Shown one piece after another: positions 10,605-22,431 of a DNA stretch of 64,000 nucleotides. Position 1 is the first letter of the stretch. The number at the start of each line of letters is the position of its first letter. The notes under the pieces are model-generated. The model was not told where the DNA came from. It saw only the letters and a program-made list of their open reading frames with translations, and made no database searches. The stretch is from contig NC_092571.1 in assembly GCF_037975245.1 (NCBI RefSeq), positions 26,736,564 to 26,800,563 of the forward strand, written 5' to 3'. The translations under genes were made by a program, and so were the position numbers. Source of the stretch: Apostichopus japonicus (Eukaryota; Echinodermata; Holothuroidea; Aspidochirotida; Stichopodidae).

Positions 10605-11758
10605 TGAGTTGTGGATATGCAAACAGAAAGTTTGTCAAATGCCTTTCTATCTTTATATTAGTTAAGTTCTGAATTGACAAAGACGAAATAATGGAGGCCT
10701 GCATAGTTGATTGATATAACAGAAACGAAGAACAAATGCCATCCCTTACCAAGTAATGTGTCTCTTGATTCTGATTGTGGCTTTGCAAACAGAAAGTTTG
10801 TTAAAAATTCCTTTTTATCTTTATAGAAAAGTTCTGGAATTGACAAAGACGAAATCATGGAAGGATGCATAATTGACATAACAGAAACAAAGAACAGATA
10901 CCATCCCTAACTGTAATATGACTCTAAATTCTGATTGTGGCTTTGCAAACAGAAAGTTTGTCGGATTCCTATTTTCCTTTATAGAAATTTTTTGAAATTG
11001 ACAATAACGAAATAATGGTAGGCCTGCATTGTCGAGGTTTCCTTCAGAGAATTAGTAGCAACTGGAATGTAAAAAATCAACAGTCAACAAAAAATCGAAA
11101 AAAAAATTGTGGCTTTGCAAACAGAAAGTTTGTCAAAATTCCTTTTTATCTTTATAGAAAAGTTCTGGAATTGACAAAGACGAAATCATGGAAGGATGCA
11201 TAATTGACATAACAGAAACAAAGAACAGATACCATCCCTAACTGTAATATGACTCTAAATTCTGATTGTGGCTTTGCAAACAGAAATTTTGTCGAATTCC
11301 TGTTTTTCTTTATAGAAATTTTTTGAAATTGACAATAACGAAATAATGGTAGGCCTGCATTGTCGAGGTCTCCTTCAGAGAATTAGTAGCAACTGGAATG
11401 TAAAAAATCAACAGTCAACAAAAAATCGAAAAAAAAATTGTGGCTTTGCAAACAGAAAGTTTGTCAAAATTCCTTTTTATCTTGATAGAAAAGTTCTGGA
11501 ATTGACAAAGACGAAATCATAGAAGGATGCATAATTGACATAACAGAAACAAAGAACAGATACCATCCCTAACTGTAATATGACTCTAATTTCTGATTGT
11601 GGCTTTGCAAACAGAAAGTTTATCGGATTCCTATTTTCCTTTATAGAAATTTTTTGAAATTGACAATAACGAAATAATGGTAGGCCTGCATTGTCGAGGT
11701 TTCCTTCAGAGAATTAGTAGCAACTGGAATGTAAAAAATCAACAGTCAACAAAAAATC
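10605..11758. repeat. Higher-order tandem repeat, about 331 bp made of two subunits
   Basis: The word GTGGCTTTGCAAACAGAAA occurs near 10777, 10932, 11107, 11263, 11438 and 11595, with a variant near 10609. Distances alternate between about 155 and 175 bp, and the pattern repeats every 330-332 bp, so the basic monomer has been amplified as a dimer. Type-A subunits contain 'GGAAGGATGCATAATTGAC'; type-B subunits contain 'AGGCCTGCATTGTCGAGG' and an A-rich join. No coding potential is apparent. Confidence 0.9.
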
Positions 11759-12710
11759 CTTTCGTTAAAAATTACTACTATATTATGAGGGAGATCTATA
11801 TATACCTTATACATATAACTTCGTTTCCGTAAAGCATCAACAGTATATCATGCCTGTTAAGATAACACACTTTAAAGACCTCTCTGTAATGGTGGAAGAG
11901 ATAATCACCCTTTAATGGAGGACAACGTATATGTCTAGACAATAAACTGGTTGTTTTGCCTATATAAACTACCCCTGCGGTACCCATGTTAAAAAGAAAA
12001 TCAGCCAACAGCAAACAAGAAACAGCAACGAGCAAACAGAAAACAGCAAACGAGCAGGTTAGCTGTGAAGGGAAACGTCAATGAACTCTGACGTCATATT
12101 TGCGTCATTCTAACAAATCTCTGGAATGATGATAGCAATTAAATATAATACAATGCGGTAAAAGTCATTACGATCCACCTATAAGTGACACGGATTATTC
12201 GATTTCTTTGTGGTGCGCGTTTTAACGGTCATGCATAGTACAGTACCTTGTTAAGGTCTCTACTCCCTTTAAGAAGGAACTGAAAGTGAAAAAGAAACGT
12301 GTGTTACTTCCGATAAATTTCCTATAACGTAAACTGAACAAGAATTTTCGTTTTTACTTTAAGCTGTAGTTCGATATTGATGGTGATATCATTATTAAGT
12401 TTAGTCATACTTATTAATAGCTAGTAGATAAATGTTAAAATCTTCACATAGACCTGTTAGGTACAAATGATAAAAGGGGTGTATATCTCTTTCTTGTCTT
12501 GCAATTGACGAAAATTTGCCTTCCCATCGATGACTCAAACATGCATAAAAACATCAAGAATATTTGCATATTTGCAACAGCTATGGCAGTTAATATTAAT
12601 AAATTGTAAATTAATCATTGAGTTTATTAGCAACAGTATTTCGATATGATTGTGTGATTTTAGTCGAATTTATTGACACAAAATGACGAAAATTGCCCAA
12701 TAATATATAA

Positions 12711-12711
<1 letters not shown>
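11759..12711. other. No gene recognised
   Basis: AT-rich sequence with no exon, tRNA or repeat structure that I could support. Confidence 0.4.
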
Positions 12712-12749
<38 letters not shown>

Positions 12750-12781
12750 ATATGTATAAACACACATATATACATATTTAC

Positions 12782-12817
<36 letters not shown>

Positions 12818-12986
12818 ATAAATATATATATATTTATATATATAATTGTATATCTATCTATCTATATATATATATATATATATAGATATAAATATATATA
12901 TATACATATATATATATACATATGTATATATATATATGTATATATATATATATAGATATAAATATATACATATATATATACATATG

Positions 12987-13047
<61 letters not shown>
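12712..13047. repeat. Long TA/ATAC microsatellite
   Basis: About 335 bp of TA repeats with regular ATACAT, ATGTAT and AGATATAAA variants. A segment of about 75 bp (near 12885-12955 and 12957-13020) appears twice. Open frames on both strands encode only Tyr-Ile and are rejected as genes. Confidence 0.95.
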
Positions 13048-13049
<2 letters not shown>

Positions 13050-14222
13050 ACCTTCTAATCATCACTGCAAATAAAAAGCTCCTTCAGTTCTAATGCAGCT
13101 CTGAATTCTGAGTACATAAACAGGTACTGACGAAAAATTCTAATTGCATCATACGAAGGAAACTTTATTACAGGGTTACAAGCCTCGGTGATTGAAGCTA
13201 TGATCCATCTCTCAACTCTCATACATCACCTTTATTTCAATCTAATCATATCATATGAAACAATAAAAATGAGATAGCACTAAACATGCGTGAAAATATT
13301 GCCAAAACAATATGAAATAGGTATTAAATCACAGAGTAAGACGAACACTGAAAAGATGATTGATTGATTGAGAGGACTGCTGAGAAAGTTTAACAACTTA
13401 GAAAACTTGTAGAGTATAGAAGTCCCCGAAAAGCAAGAAATACAAGCGAAAAGAAAAACAAAGAAAGAATTGTCACACTTTAAAGACAAATGAGATCCCC
13501 ACCCGCACACCCGCACACCCCGGACACCCCGGACACCCGCACACCCCGGACACCCGCACACCCACCATTTACCCCATACTACAAAACAAGCTACAGTGAA
13601 CTATAAAATATAGATCTGAACGAAAATGGTAAGAAACATAGGAATACTTTTATAACAATTCTCTTTGTAAACAAGTTTTTAAAGTGAGCAAAGAACGGTA
13701 CGTATAGGGCAGCCAGACGGATACTCTACAATGGTTCTTATTATTCTGCACATTTAATTCACATTTCTAAGATACGAACTGTGGGCTAATTAGATATAGG
13801 AACGAGAAATTGGGATGAATGCTCTTACCGTTTACCAATATGGAGTGGTTTTGGCATATATAGTTACCGTGCGTGAAAGTCGAAATAAACAGCTAAAATT
13901 GATACGGGAAAAGAAAACATAAAGCCATTTGGTATTTTCAATATTTTGAGGCACATGGAAAATGTCGTCCATTCGTTCGGATTCCTACAGAACAATGGCA
14001 TGAATGTGTTGGAATTGGTGAAATCTGATCAAAACATTAAAAATAAAAATCGTCAGAATGATTATCATTACCGTTTTAAGTTTGGCCTATAAAGGAACAT
14101 TCTGTGCAGTTGTCAGCGGCATCGCATAGTCATCGTATATATATACCAATCCAACATAATCTTCGGTTTAAGTTTTTAAAAGGTTTTACTGTATACTAAT
14201 GACTTTCTATTTATTTCTTTAG
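13048..14222. other. No gene recognised; small C-rich minisatellite at 13500-13563
   Basis: At 13500-13563 the words CACCCGCA and CACCCCGGA alternate in a roughly 17-bp pattern. A missing 5' exon of the downstream solute transporter may lie in this interval or further left, but I could not pick one. Confidence 0.5.
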
Positions 14223-17200
14223 TTTATTTTATGGAACCGTGGAGTTCCTTCCTTCTGATTGCGGCGTTCATTTCAACCTTCATCACCGTTGCAATTTACA
14301 TCTACGCTCTGGTTAAAGTAAGACAACACAATCCTCTTGGAAGTCAAAGACGCGGTGCTCTTCAATTAGTATTTGGTCTCTTCCCGGTAAGAACATTTCA
14401 CTCTATAGCATAACTCCTTACCATCATTGGCAACTTTTCTAAAGCAATTATGGTTTTTAAGTGTATGAAACTAAGAATACCTCATTCTTTATCCCATAAT
14501 ACACCGCCTCCCCCCACCCCCACCCACAATGGACACCGAGCCCCGGAGGCCGTCACTCATACACATTTTACAGTTTTAAAGTTACGTGATATCAAGTCGA
14601 TCTCTGATTATACAAGATGAATTATTAATTGACATTCATACGTGTATCTAAATTATGTCGACAATTGCACGCATGTCTCCATTGAAGGCCACTCTGCCTT
14701 TTGAGATAGGCAAATACATGTACAGTATGATATTATTAAGGGCATTATGTTTCTTTGTTTCTATAAATGTTATTATATTTTAATTCCAATACAATTCTTT
14801 GGCATATTGAGTTCAGTATATATGATCAAAGCTATTAAGTGGCAAACAAAGGTTGCTTAGGATCAGCATCATAATCCACACATCAACATTTATCCTATGA
14901 TAAACTACATCTTTGTTCTCAATTGTTTCCCCTTAATTCATATTTTCTTGACAGGTATTTGCCCTGACGTCATTATGTGGCATTATCATTCCGAGGGCAG
15001 CCTATAGTGTAGAATGGGGTGCAAGCGTGTAAGATTTTCTTTATATTGATAGTGACTTTCTGTAAACGTTCTTGTACAACATATTCCACTTCAAACAAAC
15101 AAACAAACGGTGTTGGGTGTCATGGGTGGGTTGGTGAAAGGTGAGGGGGGGGGGGGGTTAAATCCCCTTAAAATACTATTAGGTTGTCACAGGTTCAAGG
15201 TAAGCCTACATAATTATTCGCTGGTACCTAAATAATTGACACCGTATATGTACACAAATATTTTACTATTCTGACTTTATCGTGAAACTTACCAATCTAA
15301 GGAAAAGCCTCACCATGGACTTTACGTTAAAAGAATCATATAATATACGGTTTTGTCCATGGAGCTATTTTTGTTAATAGATCTATGAGTTAACTTCATG
15401 TTCTTTCTAATCGTTTCATGAAATTAAATCTATATGTGGTCAACTTGAAGCAATTCTTGCAGTGTTTATTCCCTTTCATTGTATCTTTTACGTTAAACTA
15501 ATAAGTGATTTGGAATGTGGCGAGACCACTTCATATCCCTTTAGTGAATAAGAGCGTCTTCAGAGTTGAAAGTTGTCGGGGGGGGGGGGGCAAGGAGAGG
15601 GTGAGGTGTAAGGAAGTAGGTATGGTCAACGAATCCACGTAATGCATGGTACTTATAATGAAACAATAACTCTGAACTATGAAACTGAACTTCTGAACTA
15701 TGCAATGACATCCTGATAGTAGTATGTTTTGCAAAGATAACGTGTTGTAGAGTTTTGTTGAACATTTATCAATTTAGGTGGTCGTGCCACAGTGAGTGAC
15801 GTCATCGTCTAAAAACGAGTTGAAAAAAAATGTCTAATTCTTTTCCAAGAGGAAAGTGCTGTTATTTTTTAATTGAACACTTCTATCACCTTCCACGAAT
15901 AAATGAACAACAAGCTTAAAAATAAAATAAAAAAGCCTTTCGCCATGATGACATCATACAATAGGCCAGGACTAATAATGCGTTTTTGTTTCAATGTCAA
16001 TCATGCTTGCATGGAAATCATGTGCATGCATAAATTATATTTCAATAGCATATTTTATATCCCTTTTTATACAGATATTTAGCGATAACTATTTACTCTT
16101 TTCTTGGTCTCGTTACGGAGTATTTCGGCGGCACAGCTGCAATGATGAAGTTCTTTGAAGAGAATAAAGTTTCTTACGCACAACCACCCTTCGCGTGTTG
16201 TTGTGTTTGCTTACCCGAGGTTTACATGGATGAGTAAGTAGGCTTGTAACTATAGGGTTACAGCTGTACGGGTAAAGCAGTCAACGCGAAGCTCTTGTAA
16301 CGATGAGCGTAAATCATTCAACTTGACAAAATCATTTTGAATTCGAAACTGGAGAGGATTTTTTTCAAGTTTGCAGTGTTTGTATCAAAGATGGGGTAGA
16401 TGGCAAATATTGTATCAAGTATTTCTGTAGATAAAGATTTCACGTCGACTGTTTTCATTGAAGCTGTGGCTGAGGCCGTCAGAATCTAACGAATTGGGTC
16501 TTACACCCCCTCCCCGCCCCCCGAAAGAAAAATACAAAAAACATCACTATCAGGCATAAGGGGTGCCCAACCCTTTCAAAACCAATGCAAATATATATAT
16601 TTTTTCTTCCTAAACAGAGGCACTTTATAGTAAAATGAACATTTATGAAAGTTTATTGTATTTAACTTTATATACTCAGTAGAGTATAACTCTGACTCAT
16701 ATCCGAACAGCAACTTTGCCAACGGCATCTTTGGTTAAACTGCATCTACAACATCTAGAGCTTTATAAAGAGATACTTTTGGCTAGCCACGATTATGTCC
16801 GAAGTATTGAACTGTCATTATAATCTAATAGCTCTATTCTCTCCTTACCAACAGGAGAAAGTTTAAATTTAACCGTTACCTAGTTTTACAAGTCATTATT
16901 GTACGACCGCTATGTGTCTTCATCGGGGCCGTTCTCTGGTCTGACTCAGTTGAAGAAAATTCTGCGGTAAGAGGCAAATTTATAATTACTTTTGATATTT
17001 GAAAAATTATTGAGCAATCGCCAGCTATCAAGATGAGACTGAAATTATAGGACTTAAAGAATCATTTAATACTCTGCAATTTTGCAATTAGCCTATTCAG
17101 CACCTCCCCCATTCTTTTCAAGTCCACCCCTCAGATCCCATACCTCCACCGCCCTCATCTTCAAAATTACATGGGGATACACCATACGTATCTATATGGC

Positions 17201-19306
17201 CATATCATTAAAGAGGCGGGGGGGGGGGGACAGAGTTTACTCAGTAAAATTAATTCTTCTAATTATGTGTGACCATCTGTTTGTGTGTAATATGATATGG
17301 CGGCACGACTGAACAAGGCTGCCTTCACGGACGGTTGGTAGTTTCAACAGAATCGTTCTGCTTTAGTTTTGATTCACTATAAGAGTCTCCTTCATAGTTT
17401 ATATGCATGGTTGTACGATATGATCGGGGTTGCCAGTTTCAAGTTTCTGACGTTGCAGTACCCCAAAGTTGTTAGACACAAATTGACATCTCTGTTATGA
17501 TCTACGTCGTCTTACAAACTCTTTACATTTACTGAGCAGCTCTTGCTTTGGTCACCTCAGTACGTGGCCACAGCCAAAGCCTATAATGTCTGGCCCAGTC
17601 CCCCCCCCCCCCACACTCCCCCCAAATAAGGGAAAATTTGGTTCTAAAGAGTGAAGCGCATGGCAGTTGATTTAAAATGTATTCCTTTGATTTGAATATT
17701 TTGCTCCAGATACAAAACACGGACGCCCTTAACTTCTGGCTTGGGACAGTTGCCGGTTTCTCTACCGGTATTGCGGTGTACGGTATTCAGGTCTTCAGCA
17801 AATCGTCCAATCACTACCTTAAGCAGTATTATGTGAGAATAAAGCTAACGGTTGTGCTATTGGTGCTGATTTTGACCAGCACAGTGGCATTTGTACTAGA
17901 TGTGATGAGTTTCGCTGGGTCCATTCCTTGTCAACCCAGCGGTCCCTTCAGCTCGCGTGAGAGGGCCCAAAGTAAGTCAAACTGGTACAATATGACCACG
18001 TGAAAGTGAAATAGTTTGGAAGGGGGAAAATTACAAGTAGATCTTACGGATTTGAACAAACGGGCCTATTATGTAGATGTGTCAACATTATGACCAGAAG
18101 CTATTAAAAATTTAATGTAAACAAATAGGCCTACAATAAAGTATGTAATTTACTACTTTACATAATCCAAAAGTTAACTTCTTGAAATAGTTTCGAAATT
18201 GGTAGTCCAGAAATATGCGTGTCATTGTTATACGCCATTCCGCATAGAGGTACATCACATTAAAGTAAGGTATTGCATAAGTTGCATATAAGTAATGCAC
18301 ATTTCAATATCAGACATGTGTCGAAATTCTGTTGGCCTAAGTAAGTTAAAACTTCTCATCAGCTTTAACCTCAAAAGAATTGACATAAACTCAACCATCA
18401 AGTTAAGCTTTTTAAAGAACTTGTGATGTCTCTAAAATGGATTTTTCTTTTAGCTATTTGGGGAAGTTGATTGTGACATTCATCTTTACCACATAGACGA
18501 TTAATTGTGTGTTTTTTCTATAAACATTGATGAGAGAGAATATGTTATAATCCAATACTGGACAGACACACGGAATGAATTAGGAAAGTTAAGTGTTAAC
18601 CATGTATAGAAAAAAAAAATGTACTGCAATCAATATGTAGACTGCTTATCCTTGTGACAGGTTTGTTGTGGTTAGTTTGCAGTTGGAAGGGAAGTACTTC
18701 ACTTCCTTTAAGATTAGGTTCCCGTAGCCATGGTAGTTAACATGCAAATATCGTGATAACACAAACGGTCACAATTCAGAATCTCATCTGGGAGCAGAAG
18801 GATACTCATGTAACTTACACGCTACAGTTGCACGTGCGCCACTATCTGCTATAATTACAAGTTGAGACTTTTAAAACTTGTCTTATTACTGTTTTATCAA
18901 ACACTTTATTCCCTTTATTTCTAATCCAGCTATGTACAACCACGTGACCATACACCTGATGGCTCTTACCATATGCGGAATATTTTGCTTTTGGATCTGG
19001 CTAAGCAAATTCAGTGACAACAAAGATGATGTTGAACTTGTTCCAGTGGTACCTAGTCCCGGCGGGGGAAACACGCCAGTTGAAAACCATAGCAGTGCTG
19101 ATCAGACAGCCACTGTGATAGTTGACACACAGGGTACTTTGACAGTTGACAAACAGACGAATGACACTCAAAGTGACCAGCAGGACACTCAGACAGATGA
19201 CAAGCAGGACACTCAGACAGATGGCAAGCAGGACACTCAGACAGTTGAAAACCATAACAGTGCTGATCAGACAGCCACTGAGATAGTTGACACACAGGGT
19301 CTTTGA
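14223..19306 (+). CDS. SLC51A: Organic solute transporter subunit alpha (six coding exons; N-terminus incomplete)
   Basis: Multi-pass membrane carrier of the OST-alpha family (bile acid and steroid conjugate export with OST-beta in vertebrates). Exons: 14223-14386 (ATG at 14231), 14955-15028, 16075-16233, 16855-16966, 17710-17971, 18930-19306; all introns are GT-AG and phases agree, giving 379 residues from that ATG. Family features in order: first membrane helix (about 8-30), 'IIPRAAYSVEW' after helix 2, 'EYFGGTAAMMKFFEENK' (about 92-108), a cysteine cluster CCCVC (118-122, the site palmitoylated in relatives), 'ERKFKFNRYLVLQ', 'IPCQP' and a last helix (about 262-279). The first exon starts after a strong T-rich acceptor (AG at 14221-14222), so an upstream exon for the extracellular N-terminus found in relatives is probably missing here. 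The tail after residue 285 is a repeat-rich DTQTDDKQ-type segment, ended by a stop created within the repeat. Possible poly(A) signals: 19826 and 19892. Confidence 0.9.
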
Positions 19307-19735
19307 CAGTTGACAAACAGACGGATGACACTCAAAGTGACCAACAGGACACTCAGACATATGACAAGCAGGACATTCAGACATATCTACAAGCAGGACA
19401 CTCAGACAGAGGATAAGCAGGACATTCAAGACAGTTGACAAGCAGGACAGTTGACAAGCAGGACAGTCAAGACAGTTGACAAGCAGGACAGTCCAGAAAG
19501 TTGACAAGCAGGACACTCAGACATATGACAAGCAGGACACTCAGACATATGACAAGCAGGAAACTCAGACAGTTGACAAGCAGGACAGTCAAGACAGTTG
19601 ACAAGCAGGACAGTCAAGACAGTTGACAAGCAGGACAGTCAAGACAGTTGACAAGCAGGATAGTCCAGAAAGTTGACAAGCAGGACAGTCAAGACAGTTG
19701 ACAAAGAGGACGATCAGATAATTGACAAGTGGGGC
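19079..19735 (+). repeat. Coding-to-UTR minisatellite of the SLC51A-like gene
   Basis: A 165-bp (55-codon) unit at about 19079-19243 is repeated from 19244 in frame, and short units of 15-24 bp built on 'GACAAGCAGGACA(C/G)TCA' continue to about 19735. The first 228 bp are coding (tail of the transporter), and the rest lies after its stop codon. Confidence 0.9.
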
Positions 19736-21785
19736 GAGGCTCTCCAAAAGTTGAGAAGTGAAATCCTAAGAGTTCACAAGCAAAGATAGATGAAACAGCA
19801 ATGTAGACAGAGAGGACACACACAAAATAAAAGGAGAAAACAGAGATTTACTCTTTGCACAATGTCTTTGATAAAACAGTACAGACCGAATAATAAAATG
19901 TGAAAACAAAAGTGCAATGGGAAAAGGGGCTAGAAAAACAAAACAATTGGGGTATGGAACACAATGCTCAATTTTACAATTAAATATTTGCCCCAAAAAT
20001 ACATTTGCCAAAAAAAAAATCAAAAATTGTCATTGTTTTCTGACCAGATCTTTGCACAAAGTTTTCAGTTGTCTAGAATCAGTGGCTGAGTTTTACAAGA
20101 ACTTTCACATGAAAGTAGACTATTATTTATACCACTTTTAATACTATTAATATTACCAAATCAACAAAAGGTACTGACTGCATGCTGTTACACTACAAAA
20201 CCTCTATATTTACACCTCAGTGTAAATGCTACTTATGTAAGCAATAATTTCTTAGTTACTATATCAGAGTAAGTCAGTCCACATTTTTATGGCAGTTAAA
20301 TTTGGTTAGTCTTCCAGCCCTTGTTAATGTATAACATGAAATGTGCAACAGTCCGATCCAGGATTTCATAAAGTTGTTGGTGGTTGTCCTGTAGTCGTGG
20401 AAGCCAACTCCAGCCCGAGGGGTGGGTAGAAAAAACTAAATTTAGGGCCTCACATAGGAGGTGTATTCTGTGGCATAGTTAGATTGTAAACAAGGTTTAT
20501 TGTAAGGTCAAAACCGAAGGCTGTGATCACAACTACTGGATGTCTGTGTGATGTTGAACAGGGTATGGGCAGTTGTACAATGACTTCATAAGAATGTTTT
20601 AGTTACATTGCTGACTGGTTAGTTGATTATATTTATGATAATTCTCTGCCAGCTGATAATTTGAAGTAGCTGCCGCAAGTTTAAAGTGACAGTGTTGTAA
20701 GACAGACAGACGATGTACTTTAGCTGTAGTGTAGAACAGACAATACACTAAAGGAGAAGGTGAAACACTAAAATCAGATAGAAACACGATTACAATCTGT
20801 TTCTGACATCATAAGCATTCTACTGAAAATTGTGTCAACTTGACAAGTCGCACGAAAGCCTTCACCCTCCATCTAACAAAAGTACCATCAATGGGGGTTG
20901 TAACCATAGCAACCTGTTAAAGATAAACGTGGCTGGATAACAGAGGAACGACCCAGGATTGATCCATCATTTATGCTATTTTGGATTAATATATTTAAAA
21001 TATGCATTTTTGATCTGTCAGGGTGTTTAATGATTCTCATTTTAAGTTTCAGTTTATAAGTATGTAACTATTTGTAAAAAAAATCATATAAGAAATATAC
21101 ATATGAAAATATCTCACAAGTGGAATTTGCTTGCTTGCTTATGTATTGATGTGTGTGTGTATGCTAGTATGAATAAGAGATGTCACTGCGATATGTTTTA
21201 TACAGGACTTCTGCAACCTTTGAAAACAGAAGATACAGCCAGAACATTTCCACTTGTTACTTGAAAGGGTTAGAAGAGTACCATTGTACTTCTTAAAGTC
21301 AATGGTAGGTCCACAGCCACTGTGAAGTATTTCACACTACTGCTATCGCTAACATATTTAATTCCAGGATCACCAGTTTTCCCTCCCAAGTTTAGTATCA
21401 TAGAAACAACAATTGGTTATAGTTTTTTCTTAAAATAATCAGTAGGATATTGTGACTGTAAATTATTCTCCTCAAACAGTGATAAGTGTTAAACTGACAA
21501 TGATAATTCTTTGAGTGAGTTTTGCAGGTAATTGGGTGAAGGTTTACACAGCTGTGACTGTGTTTTATTGGACTGTCTGTCGGATTTGGGTTCAATACCG
21601 ATAACCTTTACATAATACCAATGATGCATCTAACTCATAATTAATTAAATGGACAATGATAGTCTCAGATAAAAGGCAAAGGTATACTGTAAATACAGTT
21701 AACAAAAAATATTATTGTTTAACATCCATATTCACAAATCTGGAGCACATGTGAAATTAGCTTACTCAAAAATAACCTAATACCT
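19736..21785. other. 3' flank of the SLC51A-like gene and intergenic DNA
   Basis: Two AATAAA motifs at 19826-19831 and 19892-19897 could end the transporter transcript. A TTTATT at 21564-21569 is a candidate poly(A) signal for the helicase gene on the opposite strand, about 860 nt past its stop. No other gene was recognised. Confidence 0.45.
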
Positions 21786-22055
21786 GTCTATGATGGGCCT
21801 GAAAGCATCTCTATTCATAGAGAATGTCTGGTATGTGTGTTGGAGGACATGATCATTCTAACAAACAGATAAAACGTCCATGGTGGGCCTGCAACCATCT
21901 CTATTCATAGAGAATGTCTGGTATGTGTGTTGGAGGAAAGGATCATTCTAACAAACAGATAAAACGTCCATGGTGGGCCTGAAACCATCTCTATTCATAG
22001 AAAATGTCTGGTATGTGTGTTGGAGGACAGGATCATTCTAACATACAGATAAAAC
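21786..22055. repeat. Three-copy tandem repeat, period 90 bp
   Basis: Copies start at 21786, 21876 and 21966 with GTC(T/C)ATG(A/G)TGGGCCTG and share 'CTATTCATAGA' and 'GGTATGTGTGTTGGAGGA'. It lies in the 3' flank or 3' untranslated region of the helicase gene. Confidence 0.92.
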
Positions 22056-22431
22056 AAGAGCAGGGGATAACCTTTCTTGGAATTAGATTGAGTTCCAACT
22101 AGACTGACAACCTCAAAGTTCTTAAAACATATGCAACGGTATCAAAAGGAGACATATTCTGTGGTCGGTTGAGTGGGTCACAATCATTCCATTTTGGGTG
22201 AAATGTAACTCCCAGAATACGTCTACCGAGAAGCTGCATGATCTAGTCAGGTCTTTAAGCCGTTTGCAGAATGGTGATTCTCTAGACAGAGACTAACATG
22301 GTAGCTGGCACACATCGCCTAATTTTCAGGTGGGTAAGTCCCCTTTACAGCACCAGATCCAGAGTCACTTTTTCCCTTTGAATTAGAAGCATTCCACCCG
22401 CGCCGAATCCTTGCCAGATTTTAACTTTCCT

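Noticed and set aside
12752-13065. Tyr-Ile open frames on both strands
   Set aside because: Translation of TA/ATAC microsatellite only.
19001-19629. Cysteine/leucine-rich minus-strand frames (repeating CPACxLS) that look like a Cys-repeat protein
   Set aside because: They are antisense to the SLC51A tail minisatellite; the plus frame is supported by splice phase and homology.
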